The notes: generated by a model not told the origin, from the sequence alone. A stretch of 64,000 bases of DNA from Hemerocallis citrina (GCA_017893485.1 CM030359.1:35199994-35263993); one strand, 5' to 3'; positions 10,621 to 23,276 are shown, counted from the stretch's first letter. Translations and numbers: made by a program.

Positions 10621-10994
10621 CAACAACTCCAAGATGGCGTTGCTCAACTAGTAGGCATTTGGGACCTCTTCGAAAGGCTTGGTAGTATTCCCAAATCGGA
10701 GCTCTACAGCCCCGGGAAATTGCTTTACACCAAGGCAACGCATGAAGCACCTAAACATACGGGTTTAGAGTTTGAAACAACCGTTCGGGTCAAGCCACAA
10801 ATAAACAGTACGAAGGGAGACATACAAAACTCAACATCCAACAAAAGAAAAGCAAACAAGTATGACACTTCAACACAAAAAGTTTCCAAATTTCTCATGC
10901 ATTCAAATTTGAAGACACAACAAGCGATGGCCAGTCTGCTATTGGGCAACTACAAAATACATCAAAGTGAATGCTAAAAGGAAAAGCTCCAGGA
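10621..10994. other. Spacer between tandem array and antisense ORF
   Basis: Nothing recognisable. An 85-codon plus-strand frame (10720-10977) and an overlapping minus-strand frame have no family signature. Confidence 0.4.
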
Positions 10995-13031
10995 TCATGA
11001 CTCCTCGTCCAACGAAGCTAAAGGGGTGGGAACTCCAATCGCTCCGTCCCCTTCACCCGACGAGTCGTCCCCATCGCATTCCTCCACTACTGGCTCCATT
11101 CCAGGAAGAAGCTCTGAGCGATGCCCCTCCCCATCAAAGCCAGGAACGCGTTCTACCACATCAACAATGGCCTTAGCATACGACTTATCCATCACCTTAT
11201 AAGATGCCAATGCCTTCGGCTTTCTCTCGGCTATAGCCACCGCTAATTCCTCCGCTATCGCCGCTTTTTGATCCTTCGCAGCCTTCTCCTTCAGCCTCTC
11301 CCGCTCCTCCTCAAAGCCCGCAAGGAGGGCATCTTTCTCACCCTTTGCCGCCTCCAACTCTAGAACATCCCTCTTCCACAGTTTATCGGCCTTGACGGCC
11401 TCATGCCACCAATCCTTCTCCTCTGCTTGTATCAGCTTGATCAGATTTTTGGTCCTAGAAGCAGTCTGCAAAGAAAAGAAAATGTCTTAGAAAAATTTAA
11501 GACTCGAAGGTGAAGCCTAAAGACTGAATTTAAAAGACTGAAAGACAAACGAATCACCGAAACAAGACATCGAGAAAGCTCCATGATGGAACCATCAATC
11601 GTCTCTCTCCAGAACCTTTTGGTCCCGAGGAGGAGGGAGATGCTGAACCACATCAAGGCATTTCACAGAGTCCCCTAAGATCCCATCACACTGCTTCACC
11701 CCCCAGTCTGGACTAAACACATTTTTTCTTTCTCAGTGAATATCTCATCAGTTGTAAGAGTGAGGGGAGCCTGTTGGAGGGCCAAGACTGCATCCAAACA
11801 AGAGCTCCCCCCAGCAGGGCTCATCCCCGTCGAAGTAGGAGTGGGGGAACCCCTAGTGGCCTTTGGGATCCCCCGATGGCTTGACATTCCCTTTATCTTC
11901 TTATCATTTGGGCCCTTGTTGTGGATGACAACCATATTAGCAAGGACAGCCTAGAAATCCATACCGATCACCTCTGCAAAAAGAAAACAAAAGGAGGCAT
12001 TATAACCATGAATTATCATAAAGAAAAATCTTGAAGTATTGAAATTGAAATGCGTGAATTAAATGCAAGAATTTAAGAACCATACTAGGGTTATCGGACT
12101 TAGTCCTGCTGAATGAAGAACCCCCTCTATGACATCCCTCCACTTCATCGCTCCTCCAGCAAGAAGAGCATCACTAATCTTCAACCCTTCATCTGCCAGT
12201 TCCGTCTCTATTGTCAACTTCCTTGGTAAACTACTCTCCCACCTAGTGGGGAATCCTCATGGCCTAGAACTCTTGAAAATGAAGTACTTGCACTTCCAAT
12301 TCTCGACAGAATCAGGAGTGGCGATTACCCCCCTCTTGGGACGGGGAGAGACATAGTACCAATTGTCGCATACTCGCCATTTATGAAGCCTAAAATGCCT
12401 CCACCACAGCCTTAGGGTGGGATTGGTGCCAATCTCCTGGCACCGCAAAATAAAACCAGTAAGGTTCCTCCAAAAGTTGGGCACATACTGGATGGACTAA
12501 GCCTATACCAGTGAGAAAAGTTACAAAGAAAGGTGGCATAGGGAGACGCAACCCGGTGTAGAATGCATCGAAAGGAAACATACAGTATTCTCCCGACATC
12601 CTAGAGAAAGCTCTTACTCTGGGACCGGGAAGAAACACCTCGAATTCAGCAGAGATCCCGAAACAGACTCTAATCTCCCTTATCTCCTCCATCGTAAGAA
12701 TTGTCTTAACATGATTGACCTAAAAAAAAGGGGTAGTTGTCGGGTTCATCATATGTGACCTCTTACTGTACTACCTCAGTCACTTCCTCAGGGTATTGGC
12801 GAACTAAGAGGGGGACAAGAGGGGGATGAAATCGGGAAAGAGAACAACCCTTGTCAACCCTAGTTTGGTCTATCTATTCGACTATAGTTGAGGAGCCGAC
12901 TTCCCTTTTGGGAGAGTAAGAGCTAGATAACACCTCTACCCATCCCCCTACCCCCCACCCTCAACCCCCCCCCCCCCCCCCCCCGCTACTAGAAGAAGAA
13001 GAAGAGGAGATATCCGACCCAGTCCTATGCA
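10995..13031 (-). pseudogene. Antisense extra ORF (putative gypsy-type transposon protein), copy in Tat 2
   Basis: A protein-coding relic antisense to the element. Reading on minus, a candidate ATG at about 13031 starts MHRTGSDISSSS. A conserved domain follows at 12692-12257 (EVFLPGPRVRAFS, FPFDAFYTGLRLP, NWYYVSPRP, WKCKYFIFKSSRP). I associate this domain with the Pfam family called putative gypsy-type transposon. A middle segment at 11935-11696 contains LTTDEIFTEKEKM. A 158-codon open segment at 11471-10995 is a Lys/Glu-rich coiled coil with an acidic tail ending in EES. The pieces are in different frames, so either introns or decay separate them. Every piece has a collinear counterpart at 61513-63676. 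The function of this ORF class is unknown. Confidence 0.7.
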
Positions 13032-13299
13032 TGGCTCTCTAAAAGAGAAGAACAACTTAGAGAATACTTGTCTTCGAAGATCGATTAAATCCCGCTCGTA
13101 CCGAAATTTGAAGTTGAGAAGTGAAAGCTATCCCCCAATTTTGAAGGAGGGGAGCTAATTTGGAAGGGAGAAATGAATAGTGAGGTGAGGAGCAAAGGGT
13201 GAAGAGCTTCTGAATTTATGGGGGACAAAAAAGCGGCAAAAACGGATTCAAAACGAGTAAAATACGCGAAAACGTGTAAAAATACGCGTTACCGGGTAT

Positions 13300-13760
13300 A
13301 AATACGTGATATATAGAGGAAAAAGGAATTAACGAGCTCAGCGGGTTAAAATTTTATGCGCACAATGCGTTAAAATTTAACGCGCATAGGGGAGACAGCA
13401 TCGGGGCCCTATGCACTATAGCCAACCAGACCACGCCATGTGGTCTGCAGCTGCAGCGCGAGCCCCACAAAAATGTCAGTGCACTCGATGACCCGTCTAA
13501 TTCCGCCCACATGGCAATGGGTCCCTTGCTACTGCTGCCCTCCTAGCTTTGCCACGTGGCAGTGGGCCCCCTGCTGCTGCTGCCCCTCCTGCTTCGCAAC
13601 GTGGCCATGGGCCCCCTGTTGTTGCTGCCCCTTCGACAGTGCTTGCCACGTGGCGCGTGGGCCCCACAGCATTCCTCAGCGCATAAGCGAAACTGAGGAG
13701 GCTAATTGCTTCAACGCTCGCCCGCCGTTCGAATTCCTCTTGATTCGTGCCACGTGCAAT
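13300..13760 (-). promoter_or_regulatory. Candidate promoter of the antisense ORF, G-box repeats
   Basis: On the minus strand a TATA-like CTATATATC lies at about 13308-13316, roughly 280 bp before the candidate ATG. Upstream of it (13495-13670) is a threefold repeat of about 55-65 bp. Its units carry CCACRTGGC or ACGTGGC words followed by GGGCCC and a CTGCTGCTGCCC block. Further ACGT cores lie at about 13749 and 13801-13816. GCCACGTGGC is the palindromic G-box bound by plant bZIP and bHLH factors. That this drives the ORF is inference. Confidence 0.45.
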
Positions 13761-13979
13761 AAATGATCCAGATTGTTCTAAAAATCTTGCCCACAAATTT
13801 ACGTGCTTCACACGTGCAGTAATTAAAAGAAAAGAAAAATGAGGTAGGGCCCACATATTAGCACTTTTCCACTGACATGTAAGACCCGCACCCTCCTCGG
13901 CACAAAAGAGAAACTGATGAGGTGTGTTGCTTTGGCCATTTTCAACCGTTAGATCTCCTAAGAAAGTGTGCTTCTCACG

Positions 13980-14460
13980 ATCGACGATCCATATTTACTC
14001 AGGTATTATTTATTATTTAAAATTAATTTTCTTATTATAAAATTCAAGAAAACTAATTTTAAAATTCAGAAAATTATTTTTAAAATCTGGATAATATTTT
14101 TTAAATTCTAAAAAATGATTAAAAATTCAGAATATTATCTTTTAATTTTGAAAAATAATTATTATTTTAGAAAAAATAATTTAAAATTTTCGAAAATTAT
14201 TGGAAAATTATTTCAAAATTTAATTAATTAAAAATTCAGAATATTATTTTTAAATCCTGAAAAATAATTAATATTTTAGAAAAAATATTTTTAAATTCCA
14301 AAAATTAATTTAAAATTTGGATTAATTAATTAATTAAGAATTCAAAAAAAAAATTAAAATTTGGGAAAATTCCAGAAAAATCCAAAAAAATCAGGAAAAA
14401 TCACAAGAAATTCAGAAAATTATAAAAATAATTCTGGATATCTTTGAAGTCAGAACAACG
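13980..14460. other. AT-rich tract preceding the PPT
   Basis: About 480 bp of repeated AATTTTAAAAATTCAGAA-like words. An equivalent tract lies inside the LTR of the related elements at 22870-23160 and 58500-58770, so it is a conserved structural part of this family's 3' region. No gene is visible. Confidence 0.6.
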
Positions 14461-14564
14461 CCATTACACCCTAAGCATTCAAACGTCCCCGAAGGATCCG
14501 ATAAGTTCTGTTGACCATTAAACACGAGCGAACTACTCCTCAAAGCCTGTGAAACTCAGTCTTC

Positions 14565-14578
14565 GGGAGTGGGGGGGC
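14565..14578 (+). other. Polypurine tract of Tat copy 2
   Basis: GGGAGTGGGGGGGC lies three bases before the LTR start TGATAT at 14582. The same motif abuts the LTRs of the related minus-strand elements at 22731 and 58348. It primes plus-strand DNA synthesis. Confidence 0.8.
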
Positions 14579-14581
14579 TTG

Positions 14582-15087
14582 TGATATAAGTAAAAATAGA
14601 ACAAAATCGGAACCGTCCATATTGGGCACGGATCTGAAAGCTCTCAAGGTTAAAACTGTAATTTCAGCAGATACATGTCCGATAGGATCAGCTGAACCGT
14701 TTTTATGCCTATCGACCCAACCTAGCCTGTAATAGTGACTGCTACAACAAACCAATCGCGAAGGAGTCTAGATTCATCGAACCCAGTTTAAACCCCCTAT
14801 TTCTAAGGGGTAACTGATTCTATCCCTCCATAAATAAGAGAATGTTTGAAAACTCTCTCTCTTCGTTAAGAGAGGAGTCCAGACTCGATTTCTTTATATG
14901 GATGGCATAACCGACTCTATCCAACCACCGGGAAGTAGAGATAGATGAATATCTTGAAACCGGCCCCCTCGGTGACTATATATACCTCGAAACCTCCTTA
15001 GAACCAAGGTAACTGACAAATCTGCTCTCAAAATCCATAAAATCTTCGAGTTTCTTACTTGAGCATCGGAGGGTCTGTCACCAGGGC
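14582..15087 (+). repeat. 3' LTR of Tat copy 2, first part
   Basis: It starts TGATATAAGTAAAAATAG, matching the inverted LTR end of the elements at 22117 and 57771 (TGATATGGCTAAAAATAGG on minus). It is interrupted at 15088 by a solo long LTR with target duplication AGGGC. Confidence 0.75.
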
Positions 15088-18039
15088 TGTAACGCCCCGA
15101 ATTCCAAATACACTGAATTCGAGATGTTCTACAGGATCTTTTCACTTTCTTCAGTACAACTTTACAAGGAATTTAAACTTTTCACTTTACATCAGAGTTT
15201 ACATCATATATTACACTTTTCATTTGCACAGCGGAAGTAAAAATTTACAACATTTACATAAATGTACAACAACACGGTAAAATCTTTATGCATCCATTTC
15301 TCTTTAACATGTAATTTATCCTGCATACAAAACTGTGGGTACGTCAGTTTATTCAACTGACGATAATTATACATGGCCATCCTCTCTATGCCAGAAACAG
15401 TATAACGATTCTCATTTCTTGACAGATCACAAACTTGTTCACATAATAAATAAAGTAAGGGGAAAAATCTTAATGATGTCGTGTTGTGATTGTGCACTTA
15501 ATCCTTAATGCAATTATTTAATTTACATGACACTAATGCACACTTGTTCGGATTCTATGCATCCCATACTACATAGGTCCGAGGGCAAGCCTCTTAATCG
15601 TTCTTCATTTTTGTAGGGTTCAATCCCTCGCCATGACTTAATCTACTACTGTAATTACGGTAAGTATCTTAGATATTTTCCGACCTACGAACTCATGTCT
15701 AGGTACTCTGGAGGGAATCCCATCGCTGACATGACTCGTCATGCAGACATCCTGTGGTAATTCAGCTCTCACCATAGACATCACACCACCCGTAGTCTTC
15801 AAACATCCCACGAGCGTCGCCACTGGGACGGTACTCTGGAGTAGTATCCTCACCCAGACTCATCATGGGAATTCCTGGGATACGCTCTCGCCGCTACCCA
15901 ATAGCCCTCATACTCAATGTTTTTCTCTTACTTTCATCACATCTCCACTATATACTAGTCCTTATTTTAATAGAATCATGAATAAAAATTAAAGTTCTGG
16001 AGTTAGCCTCTCCACTAAACCGGACTTATTCATTTATTTCAATACATGACCAACCTTGGTCTTTAAATTCTCATTTTTCATTTTATTTTCATTGCCGGGG
16101 GAGACTTAGCTACTCCTTTGTTCAATTTCCAATTCACAACTTCCAATTGAGCAATTCTAACTCATGAATTCATTTTCATTGCCTCAGCATATCATGTTCT
16201 TAATTTTCATATTCATGCAATTCTTCATTCAAAGTATGACTCATTTCATGTGAATTTCTCAATTCAAACTATGACTCATATAAATTCATACAACAATAGA
16301 AAGAGTTCATCAACATCGATCATAAAGTTCACAACTCTTAGCAGTAATAAAAATGAAATCTCTGACATAACAAAATCTACTCTGTACAGTCGTCTTGGAA
16401 AAAGACCAGTCGACTTATACAGTCAATACAAGTTCTTCATAAACACTCGGGAGAGTCGACTGCTGCACATGGCCAGTTGGCTGTCCCGCAACTTTTCATG
16501 TTCCAAATGTTATTCACGTGACAGTCGACTGTCAATAAATCAGTCGTCTGTCCTGGTCTCAACAGTACATTTCCATGTTCAGCTCAGTCGACTTGCTACT
16601 CGCATTAGTCGACTGAACAGATTCATATTTCAAATTAAGGGATTATCCTTCTTACAGTTCTTATATACACTTGCATCATGATGTCAATTTACAGTATACA
16701 TACGTTCATGTCTCATAAACACAAAATCTCTTAATTGTTCAGTAATATCGCAGTATGAAATTTCAAGTAACTAACATTGTCTTTTCTTCAAGAAAATGTT
16801 TTAAACATGCATTTATACTTATTCATAACTTTCTTGCAGAGATGAAAATATTAATCTCAATCCATTACACTAGAATAACACAATAGAAAAATACTTCATT
16901 TCATGAAACTACTGGATTATTCATAGTATAAACAAAGCCTCGGCCGACTGTTCATAACACCAGTCGACTGCACAGATCATTCTTAGTTTTGTTAATCTTC
17001 ACTAGTTCTTTTTCCACAGGCTCATGGCTCCTCAGTCATGTATAACATGAAGAATATGAGTTTAGCCTTACTATTTCATTTTAATTATACGCATTTTTGC
17101 CATGAAACTTCTACCAAAACATGTAAGAGATGTCTCGTACCAGTCGACTTATCCAAACGGCAGTCGACTGTACCGACCCAAATCGTCATTGTTTGCAGTG
17201 CTATTATTTCATTAATAGTCTTCCACAATTATCATCATAGACATACTCAAGCAATTCTAGTACGTTTGAATTTACTTCTCATGAGTATAGTAACAATCAT
17301 TACAAATATGGCATATTTTCTACTTTAGAAATCCTGAGAAACACCCACCTTATTGACGGAGTAATCGAAGTCCAGAAAAGCTCCTTAATGCAACGCTCCT
17401 TCCTTGTCCCTTGCTCCTTGCTCCTTGCCGAAGATCTCCAGATAATGCTTCCCGGTCTCCACACATAACTCTCTCACAATAATGATCTCATAAAATAATC
17501 TTAGTGTAAAGAACAATGGATGAGAGGGGGGGGGGGAGGGGTATTTATACACCAAAAGGAGTCGGATGGAGGGCCAGGATTTAGTAGATGGTTATAGGAT
17601 CAAAGGCTAGGATTGACTAGGGGGTTGTGATAACCACCCACACTCCAAAATAACCACCCACAATCATGCCCACTTCTCCACCCAAAACCGGCCAAGATTT
17701 GTGCTTTATGCACGTGTACATAGAGTGCACGTGCACACACAAACCACCCTACAAAATTTTGTACATCAAATAACAAGTCTTTTTAAAAGAAATGTTACAC
17801 ATACAAGTTGTAGAAAAAATAATAAAAGGGATTAAATCCATGGGCTTAAATTAATTGGGCCAAAATAATTATTTAAAAGAAAGATAAGTAAATTAACATT
17901 TGGGCTTTGGTAAAAAAAATGCTTTATAGAAAACAATATTCTTATTCATCATGTTGAAAATAATAGCCAAAATATTACACGTGCACACCATATATAAAAA
18001 TAAATAATCTTTCATATATTCGAAAATCAGGGTATTACA
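15088..18039 (-). mobile_element. Solo long LTR, family A copy 1
   Basis: 2952 bp, bounded by TGTAACGCCCC and GGTATTACA, with perfect 5-bp duplication AGGGC (15083-15087, 18040-18044). It has no internal domain, PBS or PPT, so it is a solo LTR left by LTR-LTR recombination. A canonical TATAAATAC on the minus strand (about 17541-17552) followed by a pyrimidine/purine-rich leader gives the orientation. It is homologous in reverse to 37138-41240 (CCGCTGTG... near the LTR end, shared GGCAAGCC block). The lineage is not certain. Confidence 0.8.
16390..17175. repeat. Cluster of AGTCGACT palindromes
   Basis: At least eight GTCGAC palindromes, mostly as CAGTCGACTG or close variants, occur within about 780 bp of the solo LTR (about 16407, 16455, 16521, 16586, 16607, 16962, 17141, 17161). 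The other family A copy (37138-41240) lacks such a cluster. Confidence 0.7.
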
Positions 18040-18044
18040 AGGGC

Positions 18045-18322
18045 TACCCCCGGTGTTTTAGACTTGTTTGCTGGTCCAGAGGAGCGATCTTAGCCGTTCC
18101 TAACGATCAGATCTTGGAGTCAATTGTAGTTTTTCATGGTCAAAGTCGACGAATAGCGAATGTTCGATTTTTACTATTTTTATTTTAAGAATTCACGTAT
18201 CTGTTTGCTCTCACACAGAAATAAGCAGCAACACTATCATAGACTATTAATTCCACTTTAATCTTTAGAAGATCAGTTCTCCAAGTCCTTAAGTTGATTC
18301 CTCCGTGATACCTGTAATATCA
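18045..18322 (+). repeat. 3' LTR of Tat copy 2, second part
   Basis: LTR sequence continues after the AGGGC duplication. I place its end at 18322 because GTAATATCA there forms the expected short inverted pair with the LTR start TGATAT. The outer target duplication cannot be checked because the 5' end is lost. Confidence 0.55.
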
Positions 18323-18419
18323 ATGTTTAGAGATGGGGGAAATGTCCGTTAGAGCAAGATACGGGTGACAATTAGTTGCAAGCAGTGAAACAATAAAGGA
18401 CGATATGAAAATAAACGGT

Positions 18420-18905
18420 GAACTGGAATGATATCAGAGGTCAATAAATGATAGACGATAACAAGTTCAAAAGTCGATAATCAATGGTACAATGGTCGAT
18501 AAATAATAGTCAATAATCGATAACCAATAGTCAATAACAGGATCAAAGTTCGATAGTCACTGATGCATTGGTCAATAATCAATGATCAATAAACTATGGT
18601 CGATAAATAGTAGTCAATGAGGCCAATAGTCGATAATCAATAATCAATAAACAAGTTGATAAACTATAATCAATAATCAATAAATCAATAGTGTCAATTT
18701 TTAGGCATATCAATCTTTTATTAACTTAAATGCGCAATTACACGTCTCATACCACAGGTTCGGGTGTATACAATCAAGTGAACATTTAGACTATAGTGTT
18801 AAATTTTACAGGGTCATGTACTTAGGACTTTCAATATCAATGACCAATGACCGATGACCGATGGCCGATGATCGATGACCGATGACCGATGACCGATGAA
18901 TCTGG
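18420..18905. repeat. GTCGATAATCAATA-type low-complexity array
   Basis: Dozens of short words of the form GATAATCAATA and GGTCGATAAAT occur (18430-18700), then seven GATGACC or GATGGCC words (18838-18898). The counterpart in the other B copy is 41640-41930 in reverse orientation. It is AT-rich local amplification inside a long LTR. Confidence 0.7.
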
Positions 18906-19799
18906 ATATTGTATTCAACAATCCGCAATCAATTGATGACTAATAAAACCGATAACAATGACCAATATGGGCTATGCCCAATATCCCCTTCCGAGAACAC
19001 TCTCCTATATTTTTCACTACTAAGTCGACCTTTATTACTCCGGCTTGTTATTATTTTATTACGATTAATTATGGACATGCAATCAATACGATCGATGAGA
19101 ATGGTAGTATAAAGAATTATGCAACGGGTACAATTAATACAATATCAAGAAGATATCAATGCTATGCAATACATAAAATATACATTGTTCAATTCATTAA
19201 ATATGGAAAATAGTAGGTTTATATGCAAAAACATAACAATGCAGGTTCTGGACCGCAGCACCTATTGGTACTCAAATTTATTTTTCCACTGCTATGGGAA
19301 TGCAATCTGATTCCATTATAGATTCTAGAGAATAGAATCTCTGCCGGTTCCAACGCATATTCACACGATACATTATAGTTACAGTAGCTATGCATATAAA
19401 TTTATTCTTTACTGGTTTCGTATACAGTCTCGGTTCTTAAAACTACAACATGACAGTACTAAAACATCAATAACTTACAATCTATCAATTGGATTGAGAA
19501 TCCGTAAGATGTTCTGGACTCTAGGCTCAGTGTGCTACAATTTCTATGTACAAAGTTCTAAATTTCAGTATCTGGAACTGAGTCAAAACTTCAGTACAAG
19601 GTCAAGAAATTTATAGGGCAGTAAAGTAGGATGTTAAATGATATGACAAATTAATGGTTCATGATTTAAATCAATAACAATGGCACGATAAGAAGACTAT
19701 GAATCAATAACATGGTATGATAAAGAAAATTATTGTAAATTCAATAACTACTTGCGAGAGTTCAATAAATATTTCTTGAACCAGAATAATAAATTGAGT

Positions 19800-20570
19800 T
19801 CAAGAGACGCTTGTCTTTTATGGCGATTACGAGTGCGATAAAGAAGAGCGGCGACGACAACGATGAGCAATAGAAACGACACCGGCAATGACGACGACAC
19901 AAGCAAGAGTGGCTGCAATAGGCAGCAACAAGGCGGCGATGTCGACAAGGACAACAACACAAACATCAAGAGGCAACGGCAAGAGTGACTATGACAATAG
20001 CACATAGTAGAGACGGCAGCACACAGTAACAGTGTTGGCAAGGAGGGGATGATCAGGTGGTCGTGGTGTTCGGAGGAGCAGCGTCGGGTGCTGCGGTGTT
20101 GTCGAGAAGTGAAGACAGGGTGGTGATGGTAGGGCTCGAGGAGGCTGCAGGAGGCGCGACAATGGTAGTGATGATGTCAACGGCAGATGTTTGGAGTGTC
20201 GAGTTCGGGGCTGTGGTGATGAGGTGATGACGAGGCTATTGGGGTGTTGCAGTGGTGGGGAGTACAACCAAGGAGGAGGCAGTAAGGAAGAGGCATCGGA
20301 AGTTGGCGAGGAGGTGACGTGAAGAGATGGCGGAGCTTCGTGAGGTGGCTGCGACGATGAGGAGCTCGGGTGAGGTGTGCAGCGAGGGCAACGTAGAGGA
20401 AGCAGCGGGGTGACTGCGATGGGCAAGAGCGATGAGGGGCTGATGTTGGTGTGTCGGGACGGTGGTGGTCAGAGGTTGCGCACGCGCGAGGGGCGAGGGA
20501 GGTAGAGAGTCAGGGTGATGGGTTTCGGGAAACGAAGAAGAAGAGGAGGGAGAAGAACAAGTCGGGGTAG
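19800..20570. other. GC-rich block of family B LTR
   Basis: A GC-rich stretch with many GACGACAACG and GGTGGTG words. It opens Ser/Pro/His-rich frames on the minus strand with no family signature. It corresponds to 33780-34960 in the inverted copy and sits where a leader region would be expected, so I do not call a gene. Confidence 0.5.
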
Positions 20571-21563
20571 TTTTTGGAAGAAGGGAAATTAGTTAGTGAT
20601 AGTGGGAGGATTATAGGAGATAATGTGGGTTTAGTGGTTGGTTAAGAGCTTTAATAGGGATTAGGAAGTGCGGTTAGTTGATAGGCAGTATGGGCTTGGT
20701 GGGTTTCGGGTAGTGGGCATGGGCTTGGGTAAAGATTAGGGTTTGGATTATTTATAAAAATAATGGGTTAAGTTTTCACAAATAAATCAAATAATATATT
20801 ATAGTATGTGCTAAGATAATTGGAGTTGGGTTTTGTTTGGATTGGATAAGAGCTTCACAAATTAGAATAAATAATCACAGAATAAGAGGGACTTGGTTCG
20901 GGCTTAACATAATCAAATAATCAAACGAAATAGGGACAAGATTAAATGAATGGATTAAATTTGGGTCACACAATTATAATGAAGAAATAAACAATTATAG
21001 GTTGGGCTTTGGGTTCACACTATAGGATTGGGTTGGGCCTACAGAATAAATAAATAGATATACAAAATTATAGAATGGATTCGGAGTTATGGGCTTTAAC
21101 AATAAATAAACAGATAATCTCTACTATTTTAATGGGAGAGTTGGGGGTTTGTAACCAAACAAACCCTAACTTTCTAACTAAATAAACACGTGCAATATAC
21201 ATTCAAACTATATCTAACAAATATAAACATGCACCGCACGTGTAGCCCAAATCAAAACATTCAAATATAAACTATTTTTTTCTTATTCAATATATATTCA
21301 TTTAATTTGATCACTATATTTTTTGTAGACGTGCATCACACGTACTTATACTACTATATAGAATGGCTAGGATAAATGAAACTAGTTGTAATTAAAAATA
21401 GTCTGAGCTTATAAACTACAGAATGAATTGAGTTTTGATAAATAATTGATTATTCAATATGTGCAATAGAGTTTAAAAGAATAGAAAGAATTATGGAAAA
21501 TTGAAAATGCAATAATACGAAGAAAAGAAAATACAAATCTGTATGATCGGAAATGAGGGTTAT

Positions 21564-21721
21564 AACTTTTATTATATAATTTAAACTAGTTTTATCAAAT
21601 TCATATGAATTTGGGTTGTATATATGAATAAAATTTAGTAACAAGTAACAATATTTTGTGTGTAACTTATGTGCACACAAACACATTTTGAAACCTGTGC
21701 TTTGCCCACAACTTCGCCCGA
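21564..21721. other. Unassigned spacer between blocks B and C
   Basis: AT-rich DNA with no counterpart at the equivalent place next to the second C block. Confidence 0.4.
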
Positions 21722-22116
21722 CCAATTTCAATAGGAGGGAAAGAAGAATTTTTGAATGAGTTTAAGGAATGTGGATAGTTATTGGAAGTTTGTGGGTGGT
21801 TTTAAAAACTCCCCATCACCTCTCCCTTTAAAGACTTCCCACCGGCCAAGCTTAAGAAAAGCATTCAATTTCCATTTTTTAAAATCTTACACCCTTGGCA
21901 TTGGAGCTCGGATCTTAGAGGAGGGGAGACATGGAGATTTTTCTAGGAGTTTTTATTGCAAGGGTCACATAAAGAGGTGGATGTTTCTTTGAATTTTAGT
22001 AGTTTTCATGAGTAAGATTATGCCATGAAATCATGATTATATGTAGCTTTAAATTCTTTTAGATTGTAAATAAATTTTTGAATGCATGCCGATTAATCTA
22101 AGTTTAATGAGGTGAT

Positions 22117-22730
22117 TGTTACCGCTAAATCTGGTGTGGGGGTAAACAGACAGAATTTGTGAGTTCGAGGAAAACCTGAATAACAAAACCAAACCTGATC
22201 CGTCGGAGATTGATCGTTGACTCCCGCCGTTAACCTGCAAAAAGTGCGAGACACCGGGGGGGATCCCGGCAACGCACCCTCCGATGCTCAAGTCAGTAAT
22301 CAGGAAGATTATGAAGAGCGTAAATGTGGTAAAAGATTGATTATTTCTCAATGGAGATGGATGGGGGGTATTTATAGGCGTCTTTGGGACTGGATTAGGA
22401 ATGTAATCTCCGTGATTAGATAAGGAATATTCTCCTAGTAATCAGATAAGGAATTGAATCCCTAATTCCCAGTGAAAAGATAGATGTAAATCAGGGCCGT
22501 TGATTAGGATTAATCAGGGATCTTGATTGTATCTTGCTGGACCGGGTGTGCAGCGGGTTGGAACCCGTACCCAGTTGACGTGGATCCGTTTATGGGTTAT
22601 TGGGCTTCGAATAAAGACCCAGTTTCCATTTCAGACCCGTTTGTAGGCGAAATTACCGTTTTACCCCTGAGCTTTAAGATTCGTGTCCGATGTGAACGGT
22701 CCCGATTTAATCCTATTTTTAGCCATATCA
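22117..22730 (-). repeat. LTR of LARD-like element (3' LTR on minus)
   Basis: 614 bp, TGTTACCGC to CCATATCA on plus. It is almost identical to 30350-30963. Confidence 0.95.
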
Positions 22731-22746
22731 TGAGCCCCCCACTCCT
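22731..22746 (-). other. Polypurine tract of LARD-like element
   Basis: On minus this reads AGGAGTGGGGGGCTCA and directly abuts the LTR. The same motif occurs at 58348. Confidence 0.8.
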
Positions 22747-23276
22747 AAAGACTTAGTTTGATCAGCCTTTGAGGAGTAGTTTACTGTTCTAATGGCGTAC
22801 GGGATTTTATCGGTGTTCTTAAGGGAGTTTGGATCTTGTTCGGGGGTGTAACGGTGTTATTCTGGGCTTGTAAAATACCCAAAAATATCCTCAGAATTTT
22901 CTGGATTTTTGGTGATTTTTCCAGATTTTTCTGAATTTTTCCTCATTTTTTTGAATTTTTTATTCATTTTCCGAATTAAATAATTAATTATCGAAAATAT
23001 TAAATAATTATTCTAATTAAATAATTATATTTCTCAGAATTTAAAATAATTTTTCTGAATTTATAATTATTTTTAGAATTTTTATTTAATTATTTTCGAT
23101 TTTTAAACATTTTTTCGGATTTTTTGAATAATTAAAACAAATAAATAAATAAATAAATAAATTTAATATTACCTGGACATGTGGCGCGATCGTGTGCGTT
23201 GATCACGATCAAGCGAGTGCGCATCGGGAGGAGAAAGAGGATGCCATTTTTTGGTGTAATAGAGTCGGTGCCATGA

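Larger units (their letters stand above)
2562..18322 (+). mobile_element. Ty3/Gypsy Tat-lineage element copy 2, nested-in, 5' end lost
   Basis: Ordered remains are gag (2573), protease (3483), RT (3856-6306), RNase H and aRNH (7599-8580), integrase (to 9784), 3' tandem repeats (10062-10620), antisense extra ORF (10995-13031), AT-rich tract, PPT (14565) and 3' LTR (14582-15087 plus 18045-18322). The 5' LTR and leader are missing at the 2561 junction. Three later insertions interrupt it at 4405-5697, 6307-7598 and 15088-18039. Removing them restores collinear homology with copy 1. Confidence 0.85.
18323..21563 (-). mobile_element. Long-LTR block, family B copy 1 (degraded)
   Basis: It is homologous in reverse to 33049-37137 plus 41241-41937. 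Matching parts include the CGATAATCAATA-type array, the AAGTCGACC...CTTGTTATTATTTTATTA block (19020-19070), the 19230-19440 segment, and the GC-rich block 19800-20570. The right edge, GGAAATGAGGGTTATA, matches the reverse complement of TGTAACCTCCATTTCCG at 33049. Its structure resembles families A and C: a long LTR without coding domain. No duplication was found, so the exact ends are uncertain. Confidence 0.6.

Noticed and set aside
15088..18039. Plus orientation of this solo LTR, suggested by the TGTAACGCCCC start
   Set aside because: The only good TATA box with leader reads on the minus strand, and the inverted sister copy shows the same layout on plus.
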